Positions 1 through 9,023 of a stretch of 64,000 bases of DNA are shown piece after piece. The DNA comes from Butyrivibrio sp. AE3009 (GTDB taxonomy: Bacteria > Bacillota > Clostridia > Lachnospirales > Lachnospiraceae). The stretch lies in assembly GCF_000420845.1 (NCBI RefSeq), contig NZ_ATVS01000003.1, forward strand, positions 160,670 through 224,669. Direction: 5' to 3'. Made by a program: the position numbers and the translations under genes. A model generated the notes under the pieces. That model was not told the origin of the DNA. It did no database searches and saw nothing but the letters and a program-made list of their open reading frames with translations. Numbering within the stretch: the stretch's first letter is position 1; the number at the start of each line of letters is the position of its first letter.

Positions 1-578
1 TCAAAAAAGGATCCGGCAACCAGTGTAAGGGGATGGATTATAAAAAAGTCACCTCCCACGCCGATGGCATTAACATTTTCAGCCGTTCTGTTCTCAAAGC
101 TGATTGTTACAAGGCCCTGAGCGCTATAGCAACTTGAGTAGAGATCTGACAGTTTGGGACCCTTTTCTTCTCCCTTAGGTTCCTCCCCCATGTCCTCGAT
201 TCTGATGGTCTCAATTACCTGCTGATTGTTTTCATTAGCCGGTAATTCATCAAGGTCATAATAGGTCTCAACGGTAATACCCACTTCTGTCATTTTCTTT
301 TCCAGATTGTACTCAAGCCTTTTGATACCGTCTTCTTCCACCATCTGATCCTCAGTGAAATAAAGACTTATCTGAGCCATTCTGTGATTCTCGGACCATC
401 TCTCGGCGCCGTTCATTTCAGGCATCAGCGCTACTATATGCTCTGAAACCGCACCAAGAATCAGATTTATAACAAAGAGTGCCGCAAGAACAATCAGTAT
501 GATGTTGCGTTTCCTGTTGGAAAAGAATGCCGTAATATTCTGTTTGTCTATATTTATCTCAAAGTTAAATAGCTTCAT
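1..578 (-). CDS. MacB/FtsX-type ABC transporter permease, N-terminal part (cut by left edge)
   Basis: Reading leftwards from an ATG at 578 gives an open frame of about 192 codons with no stop before the window edge. It starts MKLFNFEINI, has one membrane segment at about residues 24-44, then a soluble extracellular domain of roughly 150 residues that ends in a hydrophobic stretch with the LVAGSFF pattern usual in MacB-type periplasmic core domains. The family builds ABC exporters or peptide/antibiotic sensors with four membrane helices, the rest of which would lie off the window. Its ATG overlaps the stop of the HlyD-type adaptor by one base, so the two are translationally coupled and probably form one tripartite-like exporter. 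I expect an ATPase gene just beyond the edge. The family call is good; the substrate is unknown. Confidence 0.75.
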   Translation of the reverse strand, partial: MKLFNFEINIDKQNITAFFSNRKRNIILIVLAALFVINLILGAVSEHIVALMPEMNGAERWSENHRMAQISLYFTEDQMVEEDGIKRLEYNLEKKMTEVGITVETYYDLDELPANENNQQVIETIRIEDMGEEPKGEEKGPKLSDLYSSCYSAQGLVTISFENRTAENVNAIGVGGDFFIIHPLTLVAGSFF

Positions 579-2155
579 TATCCGTTAGCAAGCCTCACCT
601 GATCACCCGATTTAATAGGCTGTGTTGAAGTTGTTATAACATACTCATCTCCGTCAAGCGCTCCGCTTATGGCGCTGTTCTTGTCATCGGAAGCCACAAC
701 CTGCACTTCAACTTTGCTGGCAATATATCTGTTTCCAAGAGGGGTTGACTTACTTACAACAGCCAGTATGAATTTGCCGTTGCTGTCAGTCTTAATGGCG
801 CTGTTGGGTACGATCATGTCGTAGTCTACAGCCCTCTCTCCTATAGTAAGTGAAATGCTCTGTCCGGGAGTTACATCCTTACTTTCGATTTTGAATGTAA
901 GAAGCTTTCTGTTTGAAGGATCGGACTTATCATTTCTTATTCCTGTGAGAGTTGCCTTAAAATCAGAGCCGAACTGCCATGCATTCTGAGGCTGAGCGGC
1001 ATCGCCTATCTTAAGCTTCTGAGCCTGGGCATTGGTAACGGAAAAGCTGGTGGTCATATCCTTGCCATCCACCTGAATAACAGCAATTGTCTCGTCCGCA
1101 GAGGTTGATTCTCCTGACACCTTGGATACTTCGGATACGATACCTGCAACGGGAGACTTAACAGAAGCACCAACGGATTCTTCCTCCAGCTTGGCGATCT
1201 TCTCCTTCTGTTCCTTGATCTTGTCACGGCTCTGGCACAGGCCTATCTCGGTATTTATACTCTTTAACAGCTCTGTCTTTTCTCTTTCAGCGACAACCAG
1301 ATCCTGTGCTGTCTTGTTCTTTTTCTGAGTTGCGGTGGCAAGCTTCTGGGAATAGCTAAGTCCCTGCTGGGTTCCGTAGTTAGTAAGCTGAGCAGTATCC
1401 TTGTTGTTCTCGGAAATGAATCTCTCAAGCTCCTCAACTTTCTCCGTATCTCCGTTTTGCTGTGCGATCAGAAGATCATGCTCTGCCTGCGCAGTTGTAT
1501 ATGCAGGTGTAGCAGCATTGTAGGAGGTTCCTGCCGCATCATATGCTGCAAGCTGAGTGAGATAATCTATCTCAGCCTGGGCAGCTTCATCCGCAGCCTT
1601 GGCGGCATCATACTTATCGTCAGCAGCCTTAAGTTCTGCCTGATAGGTATCATAAGTAGTATTGCGGCCACTTCTTACATTGCTGATAACTTTGTCCGGA
1701 ACATCTCCCGAGAAAAGAGTCTGCTCGTAAGAAAGTTCCAGGGTCTGAAGATTCTCTTTTGCTTCCTTGAGCTCCTGTGATTCCTTATCCTCAAGGTAGT
1801 AGATGATATCTCCGATCTCGACGTGAGCACCTTCTTTAACAGCAACGCCTGAGATCTTCCTGGTCTCCTTAACTGTGATATTATAAGGATCCTCAGCAGA
1901 TACCGTTCCTGAACCTCTTACCTGTGGGCTTATGGAACCACTCTCTATCATCTGGGTTGCCACCTGCGGAAGTGAGAAATTCATTATGGTGTTGGAAAAA
2001 AAGGTAAGAACCAGCATAACTGACAAAAAGGCAATAGCTACGTTTTTGATCGTATCCTTTCTGTTAGAAGGCCCTTTCTGCGGCTTTTTCTCCTCCAGTT
2101 GTTCCTTGGTGAACTCTCCGCTGAGTTCATTCTTTTCATCAAAAAAATCTGACAT
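578..2155 (-). CDS. HlyD/MFP-type efflux adaptor protein
   Basis: This 525-residue protein is a membrane fusion (adaptor) protein that should sit on the outer face of the membrane and work with the MacB-like permease encoded next. An N-terminal cytoplasmic tail is followed by one membrane segment at about residues 40-60. A split biotinyl/lipoyl-like hairpin domain comes next (YNITVKETRKISGVAVKEGAHV near residue 95 and its other half, SVKSPVAGIVSEVSKVSGES, near residue 335). Between them lies a long Ala/Glu/Lys-rich coiled-coil hairpin, and beta-barrel domains follow at the C-terminus. Length is within the usual range for Gram-positive adaptors with long hairpins. The start is an ATG preceded by GAGGGAGAAATAAC. 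The stop overlaps the next ATG. Sitting directly after MalF/MalG-type permeases is unusual for an adaptor. Confidence 0.85.
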   Translation of the reverse strand: MSDFFDEKNELSGEFTKEQLEEKKPQKGPSNRKDTIKNVAIAFLSVMLVLTFFSNTIMNFSLPQVATQMIESGSISPQVRGSGTVSAEDPYNITVKETRKISGVAVKEGAHVEIGDIIYYLEDKESQELKEAKENLQTLELSYEQTLFSGDVPDKVISNVRSGRNTTYDTYQAELKAADDKYDAAKAADEAAQAEIDYLTQLAAYDAAGTSYNAATPAYTTAQAEHDLLIAQQNGDTEKVEELERFISENNKDTAQLTNYGTQQGLSYSQKLATATQKKNKTAQDLVVAEREKTELLKSINTEIGLCQSRDKIKEQKEKIAKLEEESVGASVKSPVAGIVSEVSKVSGESTSADETIAVIQVDGKDMTTSFSVTNAQAQKLKIGDAAQPQNAWQFGSDFKATLTGIRNDKSDPSNRKLLTFKIESKDVTPGQSISLTIGERAVDYDMIVPNSAIKTDSNGKFILAVVSKSTPLGNRYIASKVEVQVVASDDKNSAISGALDGDEYVITTSTQPIKSGDQVRLANG

Positions 2156-2169
2156 GTTATTTCTCCCTC

Positions 2170-3096
2170 TTATCCCTTTATTCCTCCCTGGTATGAGATT
2201 CCCTCAACCAGATAGTCCTCGCCGTACAAAAAGATCAGCATCGGCGGAACCAGATATATTACTGCAACTGCAAAAGCAAGACTAATTTCCCCAGTATTAA
2301 TCTTGGACAAAAATACCGATAACGGATGCAGATCCGAATCAGGCAATAATATAAGCGGCTGTTCAACCATATTCCAATAATCAAAGAAAACAAGGATTGA
2401 TATGGCAGCTATACCGCCCTTACAAAGCGGCATGTTTACTCTGGAAAAGATGTACCATTCATCCGCCCCATCAATCTGCGCCGCCTCAATAACTTCAGTC
2501 GGTATCCTCTTCATAAACTTGGTAAGAAGATACACGGCAAAGGGTGAAAATATACCCGGAAGCCATATGGACCACCTGGTCCCATATATCCCAATCGCCT
2601 TAGAAACCAGGAAATTGGGAACCAAAGTAACCTGATAAGGCATCAGCATCATGATTATGTAAGAGAAAAAGATCACTCTTTTAAGCTTACCGTCATATCT
2701 TGCAAATCCATAGGATGCCAGCGTGGCAACAGCCAGCTGAAGCACCACTATAGGAACGGTATATATGATCGAATTCCAGAACTTGAACAAGTACTCCGGA
2801 CTCTTGAATAGTACCGTATAGTACTGATAAAAGCTGACAATATCGGGAATAAACTTAAGATTAACAGTCTTTGATATAAAAACCTTGCCGCCCTGCTTGG
2901 TTGTGGCAAAAACGCTTCCGTAATTGGCACTTATCTCAGATGCCGACATAAAGGAATTGGTTATTGTCAAAAATATCGGCATGATAAACAGTATTGCGAA
3001 AAACAGTGCCGCGGCCGTGACCAAAAAGGTCTTAAGGTTGTCTATTCTCTTTTTCTTCCTGCGTATTCTCGCAGTGTATTTATTCATAACTCTCAT
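2170..3096 (-). CDS. MalG-type ABC sugar transporter permease
   Basis: This 308-residue inner-membrane protein belongs to the binding-protein-dependent carbohydrate permeases (MalG/UgpE type). About six membrane helices are visible. The EAA loop that docks the ATPase reads EAAQIDGADEWYIFSRVNMP, close to the family consensus EAA...DGA......I..P. It follows the MalF-type gene by 20 bases, so the two should pair. No solute-binding protein and no MalK/MsmX-type ATPase are encoded nearby. In Gram-positives one MsmX ATPase can serve many such permeases, so the missing ATPase is less odd than the missing binding protein. A second ATG lies three codons in, so the exact start is not settled. The transported molecule cannot be read from the sequence. 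Confidence 0.85.
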   Translation of the reverse strand: MRVMNKYTARIRRKKKRIDNLKTFLVTAAALFFAILFIMPIFLTITNSFMSASEISANYGSVFATTKQGGKVFISKTVNLKFIPDIVSFYQYYTVLFKSPEYLFKFWNSIIYTVPIVVLQLAVATLASYGFARYDGKLKRVIFFSYIIMMLMPYQVTLVPNFLVSKAIGIYGTRWSIWLPGIFSPFAVYLLTKFMKRIPTEVIEAAQIDGADEWYIFSRVNMPLCKGGIAAISILVFFDYWNMVEQPLILLPDSDLHPLSVFLSKINTGEISLAFAVAVIYLVPPMLIFLYGEDYLVEGISYQGGIKG

Positions 3097-3116
3097 AAGC
3101 TTAAGCCATAAGGCTA

Positions 3117-4010
3117 TTACCCTTCCACATCCTTGCCATATCTGTTCTCCACCCTGAACATGACAAAAACCAGGGCTGTAACTACAATAAACATAATTAT
3201 TGCAGCCGATGAGAGCTTTTGATAATCAAGAGAAGTAAATGTATTGTTCATAAAGTGCTGCAGCATATACAGCGGATTATAGGGATAATCTCCCGTCATC
3301 AGATATATCTCTCTGAAAACCTTGAAGGAATTGATCAGAGACATTATCGCCACAAACAATATCGTTGACGAGAGATATCTTAACTTGATCATCCAGAATA
3401 TCTGAAATTTGTTAGCATTCTCAAGGGCTGCAACTTCCAGAAGATCCTTGGGAATACTTGCCAGGGCTGACATAAAGAGTATCATGTTATACCCCAGGTT
3501 CTTCCACAGAAACAGTGCAACGATAACAATCTGTGCCTGATCCGATTTGAGCCAGTCGACTCTGCCGCCACCGAATATCGCAAGTGCGTTATTCACAAGA
3601 CCGTTCTGGTGGAACATAACCTGCCATATCAGCACAATGGATGCAGTCGGTACCATCAAAGGACTTAAGAAAAACGATCTGAAATAGCTCTTAAAAGGTA
3701 TCCTTGATTCCATAACCGCCGCAAGAAACAATGAAAGCAGCACCGCCAGCGGAACAGCCACAAAGGAAAACTTAAGTGTATTTAGTCCTGCCAGTCTGAA
3801 AGCGGCATTATTCCAAACATTTACGTAATTCTGAAAACCTACAAAGTTGTTCTGTATCGGGTTGTCTATAAGCGAATAATAGATAACCACAAAAAACGGC
3901 GCCACAAAGAAAACCAGAACGCCCAAAAGCGAAGGGAGTAGAAAGAGCCATGATACCAGGCTCTTTCTCTTATGAAATTGTACTTTTTGGAAGAAACAAA
4001 ACTTTTTCAA
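3117..4010 (-). CDS. MalF-type ABC sugar transporter permease (TTG start)
   Basis: This is the 297-residue partner of the MalG-type permease. After a basic N-terminus (HKRKSLVSW) come about six membrane helices and an EAA loop, LEVAALENANKFQIFWMIKL, which matches the family only loosely: the usual GA is replaced by NA. The only start that keeps the full N-terminus is a TTG directly after the TAA of the upstream 724-residue permease, with no clear ribosome binding site. Translation therefore probably depends on coupling to the upstream gene. The family call is secure. Its placement between an ABC-2-like permease and an adaptor protein is unusual for sugar importers. Confidence 0.8.
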   Translation of the reverse strand: MKKFCFFQKVQFHKRKSLVSWLFLLPSLLGVLVFFVAPFFVVIYYSLIDNPIQNNFVGFQNYVNVWNNAAFRLAGLNTLKFSFVAVPLAVLLSLFLAAVMESRIPFKSYFRSFFLSPLMVPTASIVLIWQVMFHQNGLVNNALAIFGGGRVDWLKSDQAQIVIVALFLWKNLGYNMILFMSALASIPKDLLEVAALENANKFQIFWMIKLRYLSSTILFVAIMSLINSFKVFREIYLMTGDYPYNPLYMLQHFMNNTFTSLDYQKLSSAAIIMFIVVTALVFVMFRVENRYGKDVEG

Positions 4011-6185
4011 TTACTTATTAGTGTCCGCGATCACGAAATCCGGAACCTGCCCCTTCTTGAATGTATAAGAAATATAGCTGTCATTATTGCCTTTGTCTGT
4101 CAGATAAGCGGATATGTAATACTTATCTGAAGTAAGCTCATCATAGTCATACCAAGTACCATAATACTCTGTCATAATCGATGCTTCAAGGATTCTCTTA
4201 ATATCCTTACTGTCTTCATAGGTCACTGTATAGGATTCCGTATCAGGAACAGCATCCCCTGTTTGGAAACTCTCAACATCATATCCGGGATAATAGTCGG
4301 TAACTTCTATCCTCTTTATCATATCAGGAGTAATATTATTCTCATGATACAGTCCGTATTTCTTAAGTAGTTCAATGGTATTGGTGTAGGTATCGTAAAT
4401 ATTTATATCAAGGCTGCCATAGCTGTCTGTATTGATCTGATAGCTGATCTGACCTATAGGAAGCTTATCTCTGGTCTTAGCGAAACCATAATTAGCTGAG
4501 ATATCTTTCCTCAAAGCATCGCTCAGTTCATCATAGCTTTCGATCTTTTCGGTATATTCCTCAATGTTAACCCTGTAGGTAAGTTCGCGCCTTGTGTTTA
4601 ATTTATCCTCCTGCCTGAAGGCTTCATCATTAAACACCGCAAAATACCCCTCAAGATACTCTTTTCCTGAGAACACGCTGTCCATCAGAGCCGGATCAAC
4701 ATCCCTTGGTATAAGGATATTTCTGTATACTTCTCTTCCATCCTTAAACCTGTAAAGTACGGTAAAATCATAGCCGGTAATATATGTATCCTCATTGTTC
4801 TTCTGGATATTTCCCGCTTCATTCTGGGCCTTCATGCCAAGCTTGGCCAGCTTAAGAACATCATCTATATTCGTAAGATACATATTTTCTTCGGAATAAT
4901 CCTCATAATAATCCCGATTGCCGATAAAGAGCTGCATTTCCGAATTATAACCCTCAAGAAGTGCGCAGCTTTCAAGCCTTGAAGCAGCCGGAAGATAGCT
5001 GTCATATCCAAGAAGATCTCCCCTGAATATTACAAATACAAGTGCTACCAATGACAGTGCTATAACTGTCTGTCCTTTTCCCTTGGCAAAGGCCTTGATA
5101 TCTCCCTGGAGAATTATCTCGGCAAAAATGCAGCTTGCCAGAGTCGCAAGAAGCATCAGTACAAACATCATAACATAGATTCTTGTATTCCAGACCATTG
5201 CGTAGATCTCTTTTACAATGATTCCGGTACCAAGGCCAACAACAACACAAGCTACTATCTTAACCACCCATCTAAAGGGTCTGTAAACTATGGTCTTACC
5301 TGCCCATTCAGACTTTCTTCCTCTGCTGGCAACTCCAACAAGAATGAGGCTTATAAGCGCCACCAGGAATGTATCAAGATCTCGTCTGTGAGATACGTCA
5401 AAGAATCTAAAAATCGATTCACAGTTAAGAAGATAGTCGTCCATTTTCACGAGATCTGCAAAACCGCCTAAAACAGCAGCCCTGTCATAGAAAGGAGACG
5501 CAATGACCTTAATGCTCTCTCTGTAGCTTACTGTATCAAAGAAGATTCTCTTAAGTCCCAGTATCTCGCCACCAATGACTGTAGTAATGAAGAAAAAGAA
5601 CATGGTCAAAAGCACAGCCATAGGCATTGTTCCGCTGAGCATCATGGCAAGAACAGTAACGCTATATACTGCGATAAAGAAGACAAGATTTCTGACAAGC
5701 TCAATAGAAACCATTAAAAGCAAAGGTCCGTTAACCGCTCCATAGGCAGCAGCCACTATAAGCCCAAGAATTTTGGTAAAAATATCCATTATCAAATATG
5801 TTGATATGGATATGAGAAGGTTTCTTGTTACCCTCTTTCTTCTGGTGGTGGGCTGACTCAGATAAAAATCAAGCTGGCTCTGATTAAACAGATAGGAAAA
5901 GCCCTGGAAAGCAAACATAACTGCGATAATAGTTGTAAGGATCCAGCCCAAATTTTCCATACCCATAATACTTGATACAGCCCTTAATTTTTCATGGTAC
6001 AAAAGTTCTGCACTCTGCTTGTAGACCCTGGCATAATTAACCGATCTTGAAAGGAAAATGATCAGCATCAGAATGTTGTAAGCAGCCATAAGGGGCAAAG
6101 CTATAAACGATGTCCATAGTGTTCTGGATACGTATTTTCTGTGGTTTTTAAGCTTCTCAGTCAAGGACAAATTTTTTGATGTCAT
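4011..6185 (-). CDS. Large ABC-2-like transporter permease (Ytr-type operon)
   Basis: This 724-residue membrane protein has an N-terminal half with about six helices (residues 25-330). Two more helices lie near residues 345-395, and a soluble, Tyr/Asp-rich C-terminal domain of about 300 residues follows. The arrangement resembles the large ABC permeases found beside YtrA-type GntR regulators in Firmicutes, and the soluble tail looks like the DUF6449-type domain, although I name that only tentatively. It overlaps the end of the ATPase gene by 29 bases, so the two are coupled and probably form one transporter, perhaps in efflux or envelope stress like the B. subtilis Ytr system. The start is an ATG (MTSKNLSLTEK). 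The substrate is unknown. Confidence 0.65.
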   Translation of the reverse strand: MTSKNLSLTEKLKNHRKYVSRTLWTSFIALPLMAAYNILMLIIFLSRSVNYARVYKQSAELLYHEKLRAVSSIMGMENLGWILTTIIAVMFAFQGFSYLFNQSQLDFYLSQPTTRRKRVTRNLLISISTYLIMDIFTKILGLIVAAAYGAVNGPLLLMVSIELVRNLVFFIAVYSVTVLAMMLSGTMPMAVLLTMFFFFITTVIGGEILGLKRIFFDTVSYRESIKVIASPFYDRAAVLGGFADLVKMDDYLLNCESIFRFFDVSHRRDLDTFLVALISLILVGVASRGRKSEWAGKTIVYRPFRWVVKIVACVVVGLGTGIIVKEIYAMVWNTRIYVMMFVLMLLATLASCIFAEIILQGDIKAFAKGKGQTVIALSLVALVFVIFRGDLLGYDSYLPAASRLESCALLEGYNSEMQLFIGNRDYYEDYSEENMYLTNIDDVLKLAKLGMKAQNEAGNIQKNNEDTYITGYDFTVLYRFKDGREVYRNILIPRDVDPALMDSVFSGKEYLEGYFAVFNDEAFRQEDKLNTRRELTYRVNIEEYTEKIESYDELSDALRKDISANYGFAKTRDKLPIGQISYQINTDSYGSLDINIYDTYTNTIELLKKYGLYHENNITPDMIKRIEVTDYYPGYDVESFQTGDAVPDTESYTVTYEDSKDIKRILEASIMTEYYGTWYDYDELTSDKYYISAYLTDKGNNDSYISYTFKKGQVPDFVIADTNK

Positions 6186-7062
6186 ATCCCACTACCTCCG
6201 TCTCACTTATAAATATCTCTTCAAGTGAAAGTGCAAGAACCTCGAAGAACACAGGATTACCTCTCTTGAAGGCTGTCTCTATCTCTTCTCTCTCTCCTCT
6301 CATTGTTATTGTATGAAGTCTTCCGCGCTTCTCATGAATAAGGACCTTAAGGCCTTCCAGAGCCTTCTTCTCATCCTCTTCATCTCTGAAGACGCACTGA
6401 ACCTTCTGCATCTGAAGCTTCATATCAGCAATATCCTCGGAAAGGATGACTCCGCCCTGGTGAAGAAGTCCCACGTGATCACAGATATCTTCAAGCTCTC
6501 TCAGGTTATGTGAAGCGATAACCGGTGTAAGTCCCCTGTCTGCCATATCTGCTGCGAAAAGGCTCTTAACGCCCTGTCTTACCACAGGATCCAGGCCGTC
6601 AAAGGTCTCGTCACAGAATAAATACTTGGTTCCTGCGCACAGGCCAAGAAGAATCGATACCTGCTTTTTCATACCCTTGGAAAAAGTATTGATCCTGCGG
6701 CCCTTCTCAAGGCCAAAGCCGTCACAGAACTTAAAGAATCTCTGCTTGTCAAAGTTCTCATAGATTCCTTCGTAATAATCAGCCATTTCTTCAGGCGTGG
6801 AATTAGGAAGAAAATACTGGTCGTCGGAAATATAGAAGATATCCTTCTTAACCTCAGGGTTGTCATAAACAGGTCTGTTATCCACCAGAACTATTCCTTC
6901 ATCCGGCTTGATAACTCCCGCAAGGATCCTGAGTATGGTACTCTTACCGGCGCCATTGGTGCCAAGAAGTCCAAATACTTCCCCATCGGACACATTAAGC
7001 GAAACACGATTGACAGCTTTTATGTTGTCGAATGATTTTTCAAGGTCAATTAATTCAATCAT
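6157..7062 (-). CDS. ABC transporter ATP-binding protein (YtrB-like)
   Basis: This 301-residue cytoplasmic ATPase has Walker A GTNGAGKST near residue 35, a signature region FSKGMKKQVS near residue 128, Walker B YLFCDETFDGLD near residue 147, and a switch histidine in ASHNL near residue 184. The KGM form of the signature instead of SGG is common in ABC-2 exporters of the YtrB/BcrA type. A C-terminal extension of about 80 residues follows. Its ATG overlaps the GntR stop by four bases (ATGA), and its 3' end overlaps the permease gene. It most likely energises the 724-residue permease. Confidence 0.88.
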   Translation of the reverse strand: MIELIDLEKSFDNIKAVNRVSLNVSDGEVFGLLGTNGAGKSTILRILAGVIKPDEGIVLVDNRPVYDNPEVKKDIFYISDDQYFLPNSTPEEMADYYEGIYENFDKQRFFKFCDGFGLEKGRRINTFSKGMKKQVSILLGLCAGTKYLFCDETFDGLDPVVRQGVKSLFAADMADRGLTPVIASHNLRELEDICDHVGLLHQGGVILSEDIADMKLQMQKVQCVFRDEEDEKKALEGLKVLIHEKRGRLHTITMRGEREEIETAFKRGNPVFFEVLALSLEEIFISETEVVGYDIKKFVLD

Positions 7063-7445
7063 GCGTTGCCTCCCATTTTGTAGTAGTTTGCAAGCCGAAG
7101 CTTAATCTCCGCAAAAAGCTCCTCCAGAGGTATGCCAATATCATCAGCCTCCTTAAACAGCTCAAGAACGGCGGAAATAAGTTCCTCCTTCTTGCTGTCC
7201 TTAAGCGCATCATTACCTTTTACGAAGTTGCCCTTTCCCTTAACAGTGTAAATAAAGCCCTGGCGCTCAAGTTCCGCATAGGCTTTTTGAACCGTGTTGG
7301 GATTGGTGGACAGTTCGATGGCAAGGCTTCTGACGGAAGGCATCTGATCATCCGGCTGCAAAATCCCCTTGTACATCTGCAGTTTGAAATTTTCAACAAT
7401 TTGTTCGTAGATAGGTCTGCTATCCTGATAGTCTATTAGTTTCAT
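7059..7445 (-). CDS. GntR-family (YtrA-subfamily) transcriptional regulator
   Basis: This regulator of 128 residues has an N-terminal GntR winged helix (DSRPIYEQIVENFKLQMYKG, then MPSVRSLAIELSTNPNTVQKAYAELERQG) and only a short C-terminal helical dimerisation tail. That short layout is typical of the YtrA subfamily, whose members repress the ABC transporter operon they head. A longer frame opens 24 codons upstream. I chose the ATG at 7445 because YtrA proteins begin just before the DxRPIYxQI motif and because the longer version would run back through the likely promoter. Its stop overlaps the ATPase start, so regulator and transporter are made together. The inverted repeat just upstream is the obvious candidate operator. 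Confidence 0.9.
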   Translation of the reverse strand: MKLIDYQDSRPIYEQIVENFKLQMYKGILQPDDQMPSVRSLAIELSTNPNTVQKAYAELERQGFIYTVKGKGNFVKGNDALKDSKKEELISAVLELFKEADDIGIPLEELFAEIKLRLANYYKMGGNA

Positions 7446-7464
7446 ATTTTCCCACCCATACATT

Positions 7465-7491
7465 AAGTGTACTATCACAACTAATACAGTT
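7465..7491 (-). promoter_or_regulatory. Candidate GntR operator (imperfect inverted repeat)
   Basis: On the minus strand AACTGTATTA and TAGTACACTT lie seven bases apart. Eight of ten arm positions are complementary. The repeat sits 20 bases upstream of the GntR start codon and overlaps the end of the likely -10 box, where a repressor would block transcription. Autoregulation is usual for YtrA-type regulators. Binding itself is inferred. Confidence 0.55.
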
Positions 7492-7517
7492 ATATCACCC
7501 CGTATATCATAATGCAA
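7489..7517 (-). promoter_or_regulatory. Candidate promoter of the GntR/ABC transporter operon
   Basis: On the minus strand TTGCAT (7517-7512) and TATAAC (7494-7489) are separated by 17 bases, which fits a vegetative sigma factor promoter. The -10 box matches five of six consensus bases and the -35 box only three. The candidate operator overlaps its downstream edge. Confidence 0.45.
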
Positions 7518-7548
7518 TACTATGTCACGATTTTTTTTGCTTTTACAT

Positions 7549-7588
7549 AAAAATAGGACTTTGCTCTCCTACGAGATCAAAGTCCTAT
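7549..7588 (-). terminator. Rho-independent terminator after the PFL-family gene
   Basis: A perfect 11-bp stem (ATAGGACTTTG / CAAAGTCCTAT at 7588-7578 and 7563-7553) with a 14-base loop is followed on the minus strand by five T. It lies about 30 bases past the stop of the PFL gene and separates that operon from the GntR operon. Confidence 0.85.
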
Positions 7589-7617
7589 ACATTCATATTG
7601 GAATAATACGAATAAAA

Positions 7618-8982
7618 TCAGTTCTTGAAGCTGTGAACAGGTGCGGGAATTCTTCCCGTTCTGTTAACGAAGTTATCGCAGGAGAACTGGTTAACAGGCA
7701 TTATAGGTGCATATCCGAGAAGGCCACCAAATTCAACTGTCTCACCTACACCCTTACCGATAACAGGGATAAGACGAACTGCTGTAGTCTTCTGGTTGAT
7801 CATACCGATTGCCATCTCATCAGCGATAATACCAGCAATTGTGGTATCCTTGGTATCTCCCGGAATAGCAATCATATCAAGACCAACTGAGCATACGCAG
7901 GTCATGGCCTCAAGCTTCTCTATTGTAAGAGCACCTGCCTCTACTGCATTGATCATACCCTGATCCTCACTGACGGGGATAAATGCTCCGGAAAGTCCAC
8001 CTACATAGGAAGAAGCCATTACACCGCCCTTCTTGACCTGGTCATTCAAAAGTGCAAGAGCAGCTGTTGTTCCGGGAGCACCTGCGTGCTCTACGCCAAT
8101 CTCATGAAGAATATCAGCAACACTGTCTCCGATCGCAGGTGTAGGTGCAAGGGACAGATCGATAATCCCAAAAGGAACTCCCAGTCTCTTGGAAGCTTCC
8201 TGTGCAACAAGCTGTCCAACTCTTGTTACCTTGAAGGCGGTCTTCTTGATAGTCTCGCAGAGAACCTCAAAGTTCTCGCCTCTGACCTTCTCAAGGGCTG
8301 TCTTAACGACTCCGGGACCTGAAACACCAACATTGATGATCTTATCAGCCTCAGTCACTCCGTGGAATGCTCCTGCCATGAACGGATTGTCATCAGGTGC
8401 ATTGCAGAATATTACCAGCTTGGCACAGCCCAGAGAATCATTCTCCTTGGTTGCTTCAGCAGTCTTTTTGACAATGGTTCCCATAAGTCTTACGGCGTCC
8501 ATATTGATACCGGTCTTGGTGGAACCTACATTTATTGAAGAACATACCACATCGGTTGTTGAAAGAGCCAAAGGAATAGACTCAATAAGGTGCCTGTCAG
8601 CCTCTGTCATACCCTTGCTAACAAGAGCTGAATAACCACCGATGAAGTTAACTCCCACTTCCTTGGCTATTTTATCAAGAGTCTTTGCAATACTTGCAAA
8701 ATCCTCAGGGCTCTTGCAGGCTGCGCCTCCGATAAGAGCTATGGGTGTAACTGATATTCTTTTGTTAACTATTGGAATACCGAATTCTCTGGAAATCTGA
8801 TCTCCGGTTTTTACTAGATCTTTAGCTGCGTTGTAGATTTTATCGTAGATGTTTTTGTTAAGCTGATCAAGGTCAGAACTTATACAGTCCAAAAGGCTGA
8901 TACCAAGGGTGATGGTTCTGACATCAAGATTCTCTTTTTCTATCATTTCATTGGTCTCAACGACCTCAGATACATTTATCAT
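7618..8982 (-). CDS. PFL family protein (UPF0210/DUF711)
   Basis: This 454-residue soluble protein matches the UPF0210 family across its length: [16 protein letters not shown] near the start, [26 protein letters not shown], and a Gly/Ala-rich C-terminal half. The family has a pyruvate-formate-lyase-like fold, but no reaction is established for it, and I see no glycyl-radical motif. It is almost always encoded beside a small ACT-domain protein, as here, 41 bases downstream of the ACT gene. The start ATG follows a GAGGAGAG binding site. A strong terminator lies just beyond the stop. The pair may sense or process an amino acid or related ligand; that is inference. Confidence 0.9.
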   Translation of the reverse strand: MINVSEVVETNEMIEKENLDVRTITLGISLLDCISSDLDQLNKNIYDKIYNAAKDLVKTGDQISREFGIPIVNKRISVTPIALIGGAACKSPEDFASIAKTLDKIAKEVGVNFIGGYSALVSKGMTEADRHLIESIPLALSTTDVVCSSINVGSTKTGINMDAVRLMGTIVKKTAEATKENDSLGCAKLVIFCNAPDDNPFMAGAFHGVTEADKIINVGVSGPGVVKTALEKVRGENFEVLCETIKKTAFKVTRVGQLVAQEASKRLGVPFGIIDLSLAPTPAIGDSVADILHEIGVEHAGAPGTTAALALLNDQVKKGGVMASSYVGGLSGAFIPVSEDQGMINAVEAGALTIEKLEAMTCVCSVGLDMIAIPGDTKDTTIAGIIADEMAIGMINQKTTAVRLIPVIGKGVGETVEFGGLLGYAPIMPVNQFSCDNFVNRTGRIPAPVHSFKN

Positions 8983-9023
8983 GGCTCTCTCCTCAAAACT
9001 GTCATTTTATGTGCCGCTATCAT

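Noticed and set aside
7446..7517. N-terminal extension of the GntR regulator by 24 codons
   Set aside because: It would place the start inside the likely promoter and operator, and YtrA proteins begin just before the DSRPIYEQI motif.
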